DNA of 38,780 nucleotides from contig JARLHN010000030.1 of assembly GCA_031292255.1 (NCBI GenBank), positions 1 to 38,780 on the forward strand, read 5' to 3'. The stretch comes from Oryzomonas sp. (GTDB lineage: Bacteria; Desulfobacterota; Desulfuromonadia; Geobacterales; Pseudopelobacteraceae). The position numbers and the translations under genes were made by a program. The notes below the pieces were generated by a model. It made no database searches. It had not been told where the DNA came from and saw nothing but the letters and a program-made list of their open reading frames with translations. Below, piece after piece: positions 30,527 to 38,780 of the stretch (its first letter is position 1; each line of letters opens with the position of its first letter).

Positions 30527-33304
30527 CTAGAGTCCTAGTGAGACTTCTTTGGGGCCGGTCCCAACAGATATAGTTGCAACCACTGTGTTGCTGGTCGTAT
30601 TGATGACTGAGACGCTATTGCTGTAGCCATTTGTCACGTAGGCCCGGCTGGCGGCGACATTCAGCGCCACTCCCTGGGGTGCAGTCCCCACAAAAACAGT
30701 TGCAACCAACGTGTTGCTGGTCGTATCGATGACGGAAACGCTATTGTTGCCGCTGTTTGTCACGTAGACCCGGTTGGCGGCGCTGTTCAGCGTCACTCCC
30801 TGGGGAGCAATCCCTACGGAAACGATTGCAACTACCAAGTCGCTGGTCGTGTCAATGACGGAGACGCTATTGCCACCGCTGTTTGTCACATAGGCTCGGC
30901 TGGCGGAAGCGTTCACAGCAACCCGCTGAGGAGTGCTTCCAACGGGAATGGTCGCAATAACCGTGTTGCTGGTCGTCTCGATGACGGAGACGCTATTGTT
31001 GCCGCTGTTTGTTACGTAGGCCCGGTTGGCGGCGGGATTCAGCGCAATTCCCTGGGGGGCAGTTCCCACGGAAATAGTGGCAACTACGGTATTGTTGGCG
31101 GTGTTAATGATGGAGACGCTATTGCTGCCATTATTGGTCACGTACGCCCGGCTAGAGGAAGGGGTCACCGCAACTGCCTGAGGGGATACCCCAACTGGAA
31201 TATTGCTTATGAACGCGTTGGTGGCGGTGTTGATGACAGAAACGCTATTGCTGCCACTGTTCGCCACATACGCCCTACTGGCGGAAGGGTTCACGGCAAC
31301 GCCCTGGGGTGTTGCTCCCACGGAAACGGTTGCAACAACCGTATTATTTGTGGTGTTGATGACAGAGACATTATTGCTGCCGCTATTCACCACATAGGCC
31401 AAGTTGCTCTGAGTGACGGACAGGGTAGTTGATGAGTAGAGGGCGCCGAAGCTCACCGTGATAGTTGTAGAACCAAGTGTGTTGGCGGAGACCAACCCTT
31501 TTGATCCTGAAACGTTACTGACGGTCGCAACTCCGGTATTTTGTGAAGACCACGTCACGGAAGCAGTCAAATCCTGAGTGGAACCATCCGAGAATATGCC
31601 AGTTGCAGTAAGCTGTAATGTTGAACCAGGCCCCATGACTGGATTTAAAGGCGCCAAGGCAATTGAAGTGAGCGCTCTTACCGCCAGAACCGTTGAACCG
31701 GTAACCCCCAGGGTCGCGCTAATGGTCGTGGAACCGGCCGCAACAGCGGTGGCTAGCCCTTGTAATCCCGAAGCATTACTGATGGTTGCAGTGCTGGTGT
31801 TTGACGAACTCCATGTGACTTCTTTGGTCAAATCGTGTACAGAGCCATCCGTAAAAGCTCCTGTTGCCGTGAATTGCTGGGTTGAACCTACTACCGCACT
31901 CGGGTTGGCAGGTGTTATGGTAATGGATACGGGGCCTTGCACGGTCACGGTGGTTGTGCCGGAAACGCCGGTAAGGCTTGCCATGATAGTTGTAGAGCCA
32001 AGAGCGGTGGCGGAGACCAATCCTTTTGTTCCCGTAACGTTACTGACGGTAGCTGTTCCGGTGTTTTGTGAAGACCAGGTAACTGAAGCGGTTATATCCT
32101 GCGTGGAACCATCCGAGAATGTGCCTATTGCATTGAGCTGTACTGTTGCGCCAGGTACCATTACAGGTTTTGAAGGCGTCACGGCTATTGATGAGAGGGT
32201 TTTCACCGCCAGAACCGTTGAACCGGTAACCCCCAGGGTTGCACTAATGGTCGTAGAACCGGCCGCAACAGCGGTGGCAAGCCCCTGTGACGTAGAGACA
32301 TTATTGATGGTTGCAATGCCGCTGTTTGAAGAACTCCAGGCAACCCATGTGGTCAAATTGTGGGTAGAACCATCCGCAAAAAATCCCGTTGCAGTGAACT
32401 GCAGGTTTGTGCCCGCTACCGCACTTGGGCTGGCGGGCGTTACGGTAATGGACACGGGTGATTGCACGGTCGCGGTGGTTGTCCCGGAAACCCCGGCAAA
32501 TGTTGCGCTAATGGTAGTTGAGCCGAGTGAAGCGGAAACGACCAGTCCTGTGGAATTGATTGCGGCAACCATGGTATTGGACGAATTCCATGTGACAAGC
32601 GACGTTATATCCTGGGTGACGGCATTGGACAACGTTGCGGTTGCTGAAAACTGTTGTGTGGCTCCCGCTGCTATGGTCGGGTTTGCAGGCGTAACCGCTA
32701 TGGACGCCACGGTAGCCGAGGTTAGCGTGGTTGAGCCGGAAACACCGGCAAAGGTTGCGCTGATGGTGCTGGAGCCGACGGCAACGGCTGTGGCGCCACC
32801 ACTGGTGTTGATCGTGGCCGCTGCCGTATTTGACGAATTCCAGGTTGCCACACCAGTCAGATCCTGGGTGGCGTTGTTCGATAAAACCCCAATTGCCCTG
32901 AGTTGTTGACTTGTGCCGACGATGCTGGTCGAGTTTGCGGGTGTCACCGAAATGGATGTCACTGCCAGCGATGCGAGGGTGGTCGAACCTGAAATGGCCC
33001 CCGAAGTTGCGGTAATGGTAGTGGTGCCTGCCGAGACTGCCGTGGCCAGACCCTTGGTGCCCTGGGAGTCGCTTATGGTGGCAGCAGCGGGATTTGACGA
33101 ACTCCAGGAAACTGAAGTTGTCAAGTCCTGAGTGGAGTTATCGGAATATATCCCTGTTGCCGTAAATTGCGTGGTTGTGTTCGGGGCAATGCTCCCGTTC
33201 GCTGGGGTAACCGTAATTGAAACCAGCGTCACGGAAGCGGACTTGCCGCCGCATCCCGAAAGAGCAAAAATCATCAGAAGTGCAACAAAAAGATATTTTG
33301 CCAT
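30527..33304 (-). CDS. Large surface lipoprotein: Big2 Ig-like repeats plus YVTN beta-propeller
   Basis: A 925-residue protein with a lipoprotein signal (ALSGC). Residues about 25-600 contain seven Big2-type Ig-like repeats (VTPANxSxxxGxTQQFTATG...STQDLT...WSSSN). Residues about 610-925 contain seven or more YVTN repeats of about 42 residues (xAYVTNSGSNSVSVINTTxNTVVATxxVG), forming a propeller. It is probably an outer-surface adhesin or scaffold. Start ATG 33304 has a weak GAAAG site. The DNA is strongly repetitive with a period near 126 bp in the propeller part, so unequal crossing-over and assembly collapse are likely. Confidence 0.88.
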   Translation of the reverse strand: MAKYLFVALLMIFALSGCGGKSASVTLVSITVTPANGSIAPNTTTQFTATGIYSDNSTQDLTTSVSWSSSNPAAATISDSQGTKGLATAVSAGTTTITATSGAISGSTTLASLAVTSISVTPANSTSIVGTSQQLRAIGVLSNNATQDLTGVATWNSSNTAAATINTSGGATAVAVGSSTISATFAGVSGSTTLTSATVASIAVTPANPTIAAGATQQFSATATLSNAVTQDITSLVTWNSSNTMVAAINSTGLVVSASLGSTTISATFAGVSGTTTATVQSPVSITVTPASPSAVAGTNLQFTATGFFADGSTHNLTTWVAWSSSNSGIATINNVSTSQGLATAVAAGSTTISATLGVTGSTVLAVKTLSSIAVTPSKPVMVPGATVQLNAIGTFSDGSTQDITASVTWSSQNTGTATVSNVTGTKGLVSATALGSTTIMASLTGVSGTTTVTVQGPVSITITPANPSAVVGSTQQFTATGAFTDGSVHDLTKEVTWSSSNTSTATISNASGLQGLATAVAAGSTTISATLGVTGSTVLAVRALTSIALAPLNPVMGPGSTLQLTATGIFSDGSTQDLTASVTWSSQNTGVATVSNVSGSKGLVSANTLGSTTITVSFGALYSSTTLSVTQSNLAYVVNSGSNNVSVINTTNNTVVATVSVGATPQGVAVNPSASRAYVANSGSNSVSVINTATNAFISNIPVGVSPQAVAVTPSSSRAYVTNNGSNSVSIINTANNTVVATISVGTAPQGIALNPAANRAYVTNSGNNSVSVIETTSNTVIATIPVGSTPQRVAVNASASRAYVTNSGGNSVSVIDTTSDLVVAIVSVGIAPQGVTLNSAANRVYVTNSGNNSVSVIDTTSNTLVATVFVGTAPQGVALNVAASRAYVTNGYSNSVSVINTTSNTVVATISVGTGPKEVSLGL

Positions 33305-33360
33305 GTTGTCTTTCTTTTATGTGACGTCGGTTAGTTCTGGTGAGAAGAACCGTTATTACT

Positions 33361-33807
33361 TTAATGTAAAACCAACTTAATTTCTTTATACGCTTTTTGA
33401 GTTAATACACCATCAAAAACCCAATACACAGATTTTGTCACATTTTCATGAGGTTTTAGTGTTGATTCAAGAATAATATAACTTGCAACACTGTCAATAT
33501 AGATACCACTACTAATTATATTGTTATAATATAAATAATATTGGTTTAGATTGTATTTAACAAATGAATTAGATATATTTTTTATTGAAATAGTGCCATA
33601 TATATATGTTAACTTGTCAGCCTTTACGCCGAATAACTTTTTATAGTTTTTATCAAGATCGCGAACAACTATTTTGGTTAGGTTACAGTTTATATTTATA
33701 TCGTTACGGTTAAATGCCAAATTAATATCTATATCTTTGCTTTGCGAGCATGAAGTTATTAATATTGCAATAATAACTATAGTTCTGTTTACAATTCCAG
33801 ATAACAT
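33361..33807 (-). CDS. Small lipoprotein next to the RHS tip protein (candidate immunity protein)
   Basis: A 148-residue protein with a lipoprotein signal (IVIIAILITSC). The mature part is predicted to be beta-rich and has no motif I recognise. Base composition is much more AT-rich than the neighbours, a sign of transfer. Its start lies 19 bp after the stop of the RHS tip gene on the same strand, the usual place for an immunity gene. AAAGGCG precedes ATG 33807. The immunity role is inferred from position and predicted periplasmic anchoring only. Confidence 0.6.
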   Translation of the reverse strand: MLSGIVNRTIVIIAILITSCSQSKDIDINLAFNRNDININCNLTKIVVRDLDKNYKKLFGVKADKLTYIYGTISIKNISNSFVKYNLNQYYLYYNNIISSGIYIDSVASYIILESTLKPHENVTKSVYWVFDGVLTQKAYKEIKLVLH

Positions 33808-33826
33808 AAGAAGCGCCTTTAATTTT

Positions 33827-34690
33827 TTAATACAATGTCTTAAGTTCGATAAACCACGTATTAGGCTTGAAAGTCATTTGTGAATTTGGTATTTGGATAC
33901 CAGCCCCAGACCTATTTATAACGTCGCTAACCGCATCTTTACAATTATTACTGTAGATATTATATTCTTTTCCTTCATAATTATGTTCCATCTGGCTTCT
34001 TAATGCGCTATTCGCAATTTTTGAATCTTGTAGTTTGTTTGTTTTAATTAACACCGAGTCCACAGGTGGTCCTTGTACAGGCTCTATCGATACCCCAGCA
34101 GTTGCATCGGATCCCAACAAAAAGCCCAAATTGCCTCCTGACGAAGTATTACCCGCAGCTCCTTGGTTAAATACATACCAGTGACCATTTGAGTTTTGAA
34201 AAAATAACGATGCATGCCCATTTCCTCCAGCGGCTTTGGGGTCAACCATTAAAGCAACATCTCTCCCATCCGGGTCCACAAACTGATATGGATTATTTAC
34301 CCCATATGCATACAAATTCAGTCGCTGCGGATCAAGCAGCATCTTCTCATTGGTCTTGCTCGTATTGGCATCGACCGCATGCACCGGATCAGGTGCGATA
34401 AATCTACCGATTCTCGCATCCTCGTACCGTGCCCCGAAATACGAAAACCCGGTTTCCGAATCCTTTTCCTTGCCCACGAACCGTCGATCATTGCTGGCTG
34501 AGGCGGTGACGCTCTGCTCCTCGCCGAAGGGTTTGTAATCGGCTTTCCAGACCACCTTGCCGGTGGAGTCCGACATGGCCAAGGGCGTACCCGCAGGATC
34601 GGTATGGTAAAAGTATACTTGCTCGGCGGCAAGGGCTACGCTAGCAAAACTGAGCGTGCATATCAATAAAAGTAGTGCTATTTTTTTCAT
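33827..34690 (-). CDS. Stand-alone RHS core-associated tip with possible papain-like C-terminal domain
   Basis: A 287-residue protein with its own signal peptide (cleavage near LAA, residue 22). Residues 25-143 are the RHS core-associated segment: YFYHTDPAGTPLAMSD, FSYFGARYEDARIGRFI, LNLYAYGVNNPYQFVDPDGR. In RHS toxins this segment ends the shell and releases the variable toxin. Residues 144-287 are that variable part, with GHASLFF (H159) and NNCKDAV (C250). A His-then-Cys order is seen in permuted papain-like folds (LRAT/NlpC relatives), so a cysteine hydrolase is possible but unproven. ATG 34690 follows GGAGG at 8 nt. Confidence 0.75.
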   Translation of the reverse strand: MKKIALLLLICTLSFASVALAAEQVYFYHTDPAGTPLAMSDSTGKVVWKADYKPFGEEQSVTASASNDRRFVGKEKDSETGFSYFGARYEDARIGRFIAPDPVHAVDANTSKTNEKMLLDPQRLNLYAYGVNNPYQFVDPDGRDVALMVDPKAAGGNGHASLFFQNSNGHWYVFNQGAAGNTSSGGNLGFLLGSDATAGVSIEPVQGPPVDSVLIKTNKLQDSKIANSALRSQMEHNYEGKEYNIYSNNCKDAVSDVINRSGAGIQIPNSQMTFKPNTWFIELKTLY

Positions 34691-34818
34691 TTGGCACCTC
34701 CATGCCGTGTTCCATGTAGTTGCATCATGCACCATGAGAGATAATTCGCTATTAAACATAAGGAGCCCTGCACAGATTTAACGCCTCCAGCGTCCAGTGC
34801 GTAGTCCTTTATCAATAT

Positions 34819-37800
34819 CTAATAAGAGCTGACAACGTTACCATTAATGTCAATCAAACTGTATTTAATCATTGTCGGGGTTGGGCTCAGACTCGTCCAG
34901 GTGCCAAAATTGATCGTCGCAATTTGGCCGCTGCCGGAGAAAGCTGATGTGCTAAGGATACCAATGGTTATTGAACCGGGACTGGTAGTATTGGCTAACA
35001 TAGTTGATCCGGATATGAGCGACCCGGTTGATACCGTTGGTGAACCTAGCATTGTGCTGTCGTAAGCAATAGTCAATTGAATAGCCGCAATACCATTTAA
35101 GTTATTGCCCTGGATTGTGTAGGAACCATTGCCTGAAGATGCAATCGACAATGTTGCAGAGGAGCTGTTTGTGGTTAGGGCCGAACTACTTAACGTAGTC
35201 TTTGCAGTAGTGGCCATTTGTGATGTGCCGCATGACACAGTCCAATTATTTAACCCCACAGCTTTCCTTAATATTATCAGGGCGTCAGCAGCTGTAATCT
35301 GTCCATCCGGAGCAGGATACCCGTTTGTAAGCGGAGCAACATCTGCATGTGCCAGTAGGCTAGGTGTAGTCGGAATCAGGTTTACAGCCGCCCTGAGTGC
35401 AAGGAGCGCATCTACCGCTGTTACATTTCCATCAGCATTAACGTCGCCATCAGGGAAGCTGAAATATGTTGACAATATGTGATTGTCATAAAGGTTGCTC
35501 AGTGTGATCGATGATGGATTGGTGATGGCAACCTGCTGTGGAACATCATCGAGAAGAACTCCTGCTAATCTGGAACCTGTCGAGGCGGTAAACGTAAATT
35601 GTTGGCTATTGCCGTAACCTACGACCACAGAGCCGGAAGGGGAGACCGTCCCACAGCCGGAATTATTCTCACTTATTGTAATATTTGTTGGAACCGGCAC
35701 TATTTTTGAGATGAGTTTACCATTTAAATAAACGTAATCTGCAATCAAATTACCACTCAAATCATTTTCAGACATGACTCTACCAGCTCTGTCGTAATGA
35801 TAAATCGTAGTAAACCCATTTTCCGTTTTAGTAACCCGCATCCCGTCGCCATCGTAAGCGTAACCGGCAATTTGCGTGGCGCCGGAAGCGACATTTGAGA
35901 CACGATCAAATGCGTCATATAAAAGTGTATAGCTTGCACCTTGCCATGTCCCGCCAAACAGAGTGCCGTTGCCGTTATAGCTGTAGGTCGCTTGTTCGCC
36001 TCCTGTGGTCGAGCTGAGAAGATTATTTGTATAAGAGTAAATAGTATTGCTTCCGGCAATATTTTTACTGAACCTATTCCTCGAATTATCGTACGTAAAT
36101 ATACCGCTTCCCCAGGACCCGTCAAAGGTTGTGAGTCTGTTCAGTGAATCATAATCATAGTTTTGGTTATTTGTAGCATCAAGATTATCAGTCAGGGTTT
36201 TAGTATTGCCACGGGTGTCATATCCATATCCTATATCCAGCGCAGAACTGCTGATGCCGGTTATCTGTTGCCTGGTATTAAAGTCAAGCGAAGTACTAAC
36301 TCCGTTAGCTAATGAATATGACTGTGGCTGACCGGCGTTCACTCCGGAAGTGTAATACGAGGCGGTACTGACATAACCGGTAATTGAGGTGTTCTGGTTG
36401 TTAGAATTATATCCATATGTTACTATTCTTGAAGAGGGGTATGTTATGGTTATTATATTATCATTGTCATCATATACATACGATATAGTTGATGACGTGC
36501 TATTGACATTATCTTGAATTGTTTGCAGCCTGTTGGCACCATCATAACCAAAAGTCGTAGACGATGCAGGTGATGACATTGATGTCCTGTTATTTGCATT
36601 ATCATAACCATATGTTATTGTACTATTCCCTGACGTTATTGTTTTCAATCTATTTATACTGTCGTAAATGTAGTTCTTTGTGCCTGATGAATCTGATTTA
36701 CTCTTCATGTTGCCTACATTATCTCTGACATAGGTTATGGTGCCAAATTCAGGGCTTACTTCTGATGCTAAAAAACCAATTTTCAGCGGGTCGTAGTTAA
36801 ATGTTCGTGCAACGCTTCCTTGGCTAATATTTGTGATATTGCCTAGAATATTTCTTGTATAGGAGGTCGGATAGGAGGTCGTATAATACGGATCAACAAC
36901 CGATATCAAATATTTTTCCGATGGACTTCCAAAGCAGTCATAGTCTAACGTTGTTTTAGCACCATTTTCGTCGGTTAGAGTCTGGTTGCAGAGGTTGTAG
37001 TTATATTGAAAAGTCGATCCGTCTTGGTGGGTAATTAATGAGATTCTGCCAAAATAGTCATATGCAACGGTGTCACCGATACTTGATTCATCCAGACTTT
37101 TGACCCCATAAGCATTATAAGCCGTGGTTGTGGTAATGCCGATACTGTCGCTGCTTCCCGAGGAACGACCGAAACCGTCGAATGTGTAGGTTGTCGTGTG
37201 CCCTCCCCTAGTTTCTGTTCTTGTCGAGCTATCTGGTGCATAACTAATAGTAGTGCTATTGCCAACCGGAGGAGTAATGCTGGCTAGGCGAAGATTGTTG
37301 TCATACGTATATGAGGTGGTAAAACCTCTGCCATTGGTTTCGCTGTAAATAGTGCCATTGCTGTTGATTACTCGAGTAACCGAATATATCGGATTTGTTT
37401 CATTTGATATTTTACCGTTACTCCATAGGTATGTTGTATTATAACTATTGGCGTCAATAACCGAGGCCAAATTACCATTACCATCAAAGCCATAATTGGT
37501 AGTGACATCGTTGATTGTTGACTGTTTGACATTGCCGCTGGTACTGTCGTAAACCCATGATGAAGTGCTCGTGCCAGGATAAGAGCCGGTTACGGTCTCC
37601 GACTGAATTTTACCTTTAACGATATTATTTGTTGAATTGGTAAAATACGTCAGGGTTCTACTACGGTTACGCGTGCCGGTCTCGGCAATAGTCTGTGGAT
37701 CATTGTAGCTATTGGGATTGGAATAGCTGCTTGTGAAACTCTGTCCATCACGAGTTATTATCTTTGAAGAGAAAAAAGGGACGTATATACCTAAATCGAA

Positions 37801-38652
37801 TATAGTCACCCCTGAACCCCAGTTTGCATTTGCAAGATAATTTGTTGAAATTTGTGTGCCTTGTGACCATGAATATGTCTCGGTTTGGGTAAGGCTGCCA
37901 GAATATGCTTTACTCATCGGTAATCCGACTTTCCAGACATTGTTAGTGCCGGTATTACCCCATCCATAAAATTTATGCACCTCGGTAACACCTGGAGCTG
38001 TTATTGTTGTCGTATCTCCGGCGGCGTTTCCAGAGTTGTAACTGTACGTCCACGTCCCGCCGGTGATTCCTCTTCCCGTGGTGCTCCTGCTCGCAATAAC
38101 TCTAAATTTAACGTACGTTGCCGCCCCCCCTGTTGCAAATAAGATGTCGTTATAAGTATAATTTATGCTGCCACCGGTTGGGAATCCAATGGAGGTGAGT
38201 TCAAAGTCACTGGGTCCGTAGCCGTAGCTCCAGGCGTTCCCGGTCGGTGGAGTAAAGCTGGTTAGATAATTGTTACTGTTCGTTGTCGTATAACCATAGT
38301 TGAATGTTCTTTTGTCAACGTTTATCGAGGTAAGGGTGTTGCTTGTATAATTATAGTTTAAGGTGATTACCCTATTGGCTGAATCAGTTATTGTTTTTAA
38401 ATATGAAAGGCCGGTCGTAGGGTCTCTGTAATACGACATTGTGATTACAGATGTTCCGGCTGCATTCCGAATTTTGGTGACCTGAGCGATTGCTTGCGTA
38501 GGAGCCCCGAGGATATTGCCGAAAGTGATTGAATACCCGGCATTGCCTGTAGCCCATTCAAAGGTATAGACCGTTCCGTCAGGCAGGGTTAGCTCCCATA
38601 CTGTTCCAGAACCGGTCGGGCTCGTGCTTAATTCCTTATTGATCAACGTCAA
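34819..38652 (-). CDS. Large RHS-repeat protein ending in dockerin and cohesin-like domains, probably 5'-truncated
   Basis: A 1277-residue protein. Residues about 130-980 are RHS/YD repeats (YDxxGxxxxxT type), ending with YVYLNGKLISKI at about 974-984. A short beta segment follows (SPSGSVVVGYG), then a dockerin with two calcium-loop repeats (DVNADGNVTAVDALL and DGQITAADALIIL, about 1060-1125), and a cohesin-like beta domain to the end (about 1140-1275). There is no toxin domain. The frame starts at TTG 38652, directly after an in-frame TAG, without a signal peptide or clear ribosome-binding site, and the first in-frame ATG is 71 codons on. It starts in mid-domain, so the 5' part seems lost and this may be a pseudogene. 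Neighbour: the RHS tip gene 128 bp downstream. Confidence 0.8.
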   Translation of the reverse strand: MTLINKELSTSPTGSGTVWELTLPDGTVYTFEWATGNAGYSITFGNILGAPTQAIAQVTKIRNAAGTSVITMSYYRDPTTGLSYLKTITDSANRVITLNYNYTSNTLTSINVDKRTFNYGYTTTNSNNYLTSFTPPTGNAWSYGYGPSDFELTSIGFPTGGSINYTYNDILFATGGAATYVKFRVIASRSTTGRGITGGTWTYSYNSGNAAGDTTTITAPGVTEVHKFYGWGNTGTNNVWKVGLPMSKAYSGSLTQTETYSWSQGTQISTNYLANANWGSGVTIFDLGIYVPFFSSKIITRDGQSFTSSYSNPNSYNDPQTIAETGTRNRSRTLTYFTNSTNNIVKGKIQSETVTGSYPGTSTSSWVYDSTSGNVKQSTINDVTTNYGFDGNGNLASVIDANSYNTTYLWSNGKISNETNPIYSVTRVINSNGTIYSETNGRGFTTSYTYDNNLRLASITPPVGNSTTISYAPDSSTRTETRGGHTTTYTFDGFGRSSGSSDSIGITTTTAYNAYGVKSLDESSIGDTVAYDYFGRISLITHQDGSTFQYNYNLCNQTLTDENGAKTTLDYDCFGSPSEKYLISVVDPYYTTSYPTSYTRNILGNITNISQGSVARTFNYDPLKIGFLASEVSPEFGTITYVRDNVGNMKSKSDSSGTKNYIYDSINRLKTITSGNSTITYGYDNANNRTSMSSPASSTTFGYDGANRLQTIQDNVNSTSSTISYVYDDNDNIITITYPSSRIVTYGYNSNNQNTSITGYVSTASYYTSGVNAGQPQSYSLANGVSTSLDFNTRQQITGISSSALDIGYGYDTRGNTKTLTDNLDATNNQNYDYDSLNRLTTFDGSWGSGIFTYDNSRNRFSKNIAGSNTIYSYTNNLLSSTTGGEQATYSYNGNGTLFGGTWQGASYTLLYDAFDRVSNVASGATQIAGYAYDGDGMRVTKTENGFTTIYHYDRAGRVMSENDLSGNLIADYVYLNGKLISKIVPVPTNITISENNSGCGTVSPSGSVVVGYGNSQQFTFTASTGSRLAGVLLDDVPQQVAITNPSSITLSNLYDNHILSTYFSFPDGDVNADGNVTAVDALLALRAAVNLIPTTPSLLAHADVAPLTNGYPAPDGQITAADALIILRKAVGLNNWTVSCGTSQMATTAKTTLSSSALTTNSSSATLSIASSGNGSYTIQGNNLNGIAAIQLTIAYDSTMLGSPTVSTGSLISGSTMLANTTSPGSITIGILSTSAFSGSGQIATINFGTWTSLSPTPTMIKYSLIDINGNVVSSY

Positions 38653-38675
38653 CTATTATTCCCGGTCAGCGACAA

Positions 38676-38780
38676 TTAAATTTCCCGTTTCGCCCAATCA
38701 AATTTCAGGCGTCCGCGCACAATCGGAGCGACCTTTCTCATAACATCGAGTTCAGATTCGTCTGGAATTATGTTTTGTTG
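38676..38780 (-). CDS. C-terminal fragment of an unknown protein at the window edge
   Basis: A frame open from the window end gives 34 residues, ending KFDWAKREI before TAA at 38678-38676. It lies 23 bp upstream of the truncated RHS frame on the same strand. I do not recognise it. If it is a mobile-element protein it could explain the RHS truncation. Confidence 0.35.
   Translation of the reverse strand, partial: QQNIIPDESELDVMRKVAPIVRGRLKFDWAKREI

Noticed and set aside
31578-32909. A plus-strand frame of 443 codons opposite the Big2/YVTN gene
   Set aside because: It mirrors the repeats of the real minus-strand gene, which has a lipoprotein signal and known domains.
30527-33304. Regular repeats resembling a CRISPR array
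   Set aside because: The repeats are coding, in frame and of Big2/YVTN type; there are no spacers or cas genes.

Overview
The window looks like a chromosomal segment of a Geobacter-type bacterium (Geobacterales, Desulfuromonadota). This rests on gene content only: a di-haem cytochrome c peroxidase beside rubrerythrin, a hemerythrin-PAS sensor behind a GEMM riboswitch, a bacterial GH3-family protein, the mercury-methylation pair hgcAB, selA, and large RHS, dockerin and YVTN surface proteins. I could not run any search, so family names come from motif recognition.

Layout. 0-1.3 kb: the 3' end of an IS4-like element cuts off a hemerythrin-PAS gene (minus strand) whose leader holds a GEMM-I-like riboswitch and terminator. 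1.6-5.9 kb: two small genes, a field of GC-rich palindromic repeats, a lipid-kinase-like gene and a secreted TIM-barrel protein of unknown role. 5.9-8.3 kb: a peroxide-defence cluster (Fur/PerR-family regulator, rubrerythrin, cytochrome c peroxidase) carrying two identical 20-bp operators. 8.5-13.8 kb: a PHP-glycosyltransferase fusion, an alpha/beta-hydrolase and a GH3-family enzyme. 13.9-16.9 kb (minus strand): marR, hgcA, hgcB and mutM. 17.1-19.2 kb (plus strand): arsR, acr3 and arsC, divergent from marR. 19.2-23 kb: galE, a sugar-isomerase-like gene, a K+-channel-like gene and a GntR regulator. 23.2-27.1 kb: selA, ispD, a receiver/histidine kinase and a DsbC-like thiol protein, all joined by overlapping start and stop codons. 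27.3-38.8 kb: a low-GC accessory region with a group II intron and fragments of its 3' end, a frameshifted propeller lipoprotein, a Big2/YVTN lipoprotein and an RHS locus.

The strongest observation is in hgcA. A Shine-Dalgarno sequence and a start codon overlapping the marR stop lie 60 codons upstream of the previously open frame. The frame from that start is interrupted only by one TGA, in a Cys-TGA-Gly-Pro-Pro context. A perfect 7-bp hairpin begins 12 nt after the TGA and its apical loop follows 18 nt after it, as expected of a bacterial SECIS element. HgcA relatives, as I recall them, carry Cys-Cys-Gly-Pro-Pro here. This HgcA may therefore be a selenoprotein; selA lies about 7 kb away.

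The second notable system is the RHS locus. A large RHS protein (5'-truncated) stops its RHS core just before the conserved core-associated segment and continues into dockerin and cohesin-like domains. The missing segment is encoded next door as a separate protein with its own signal peptide and a possible papain-like C-terminal domain. A small lipoprotein follows 19 bp later and could be its immunity protein.
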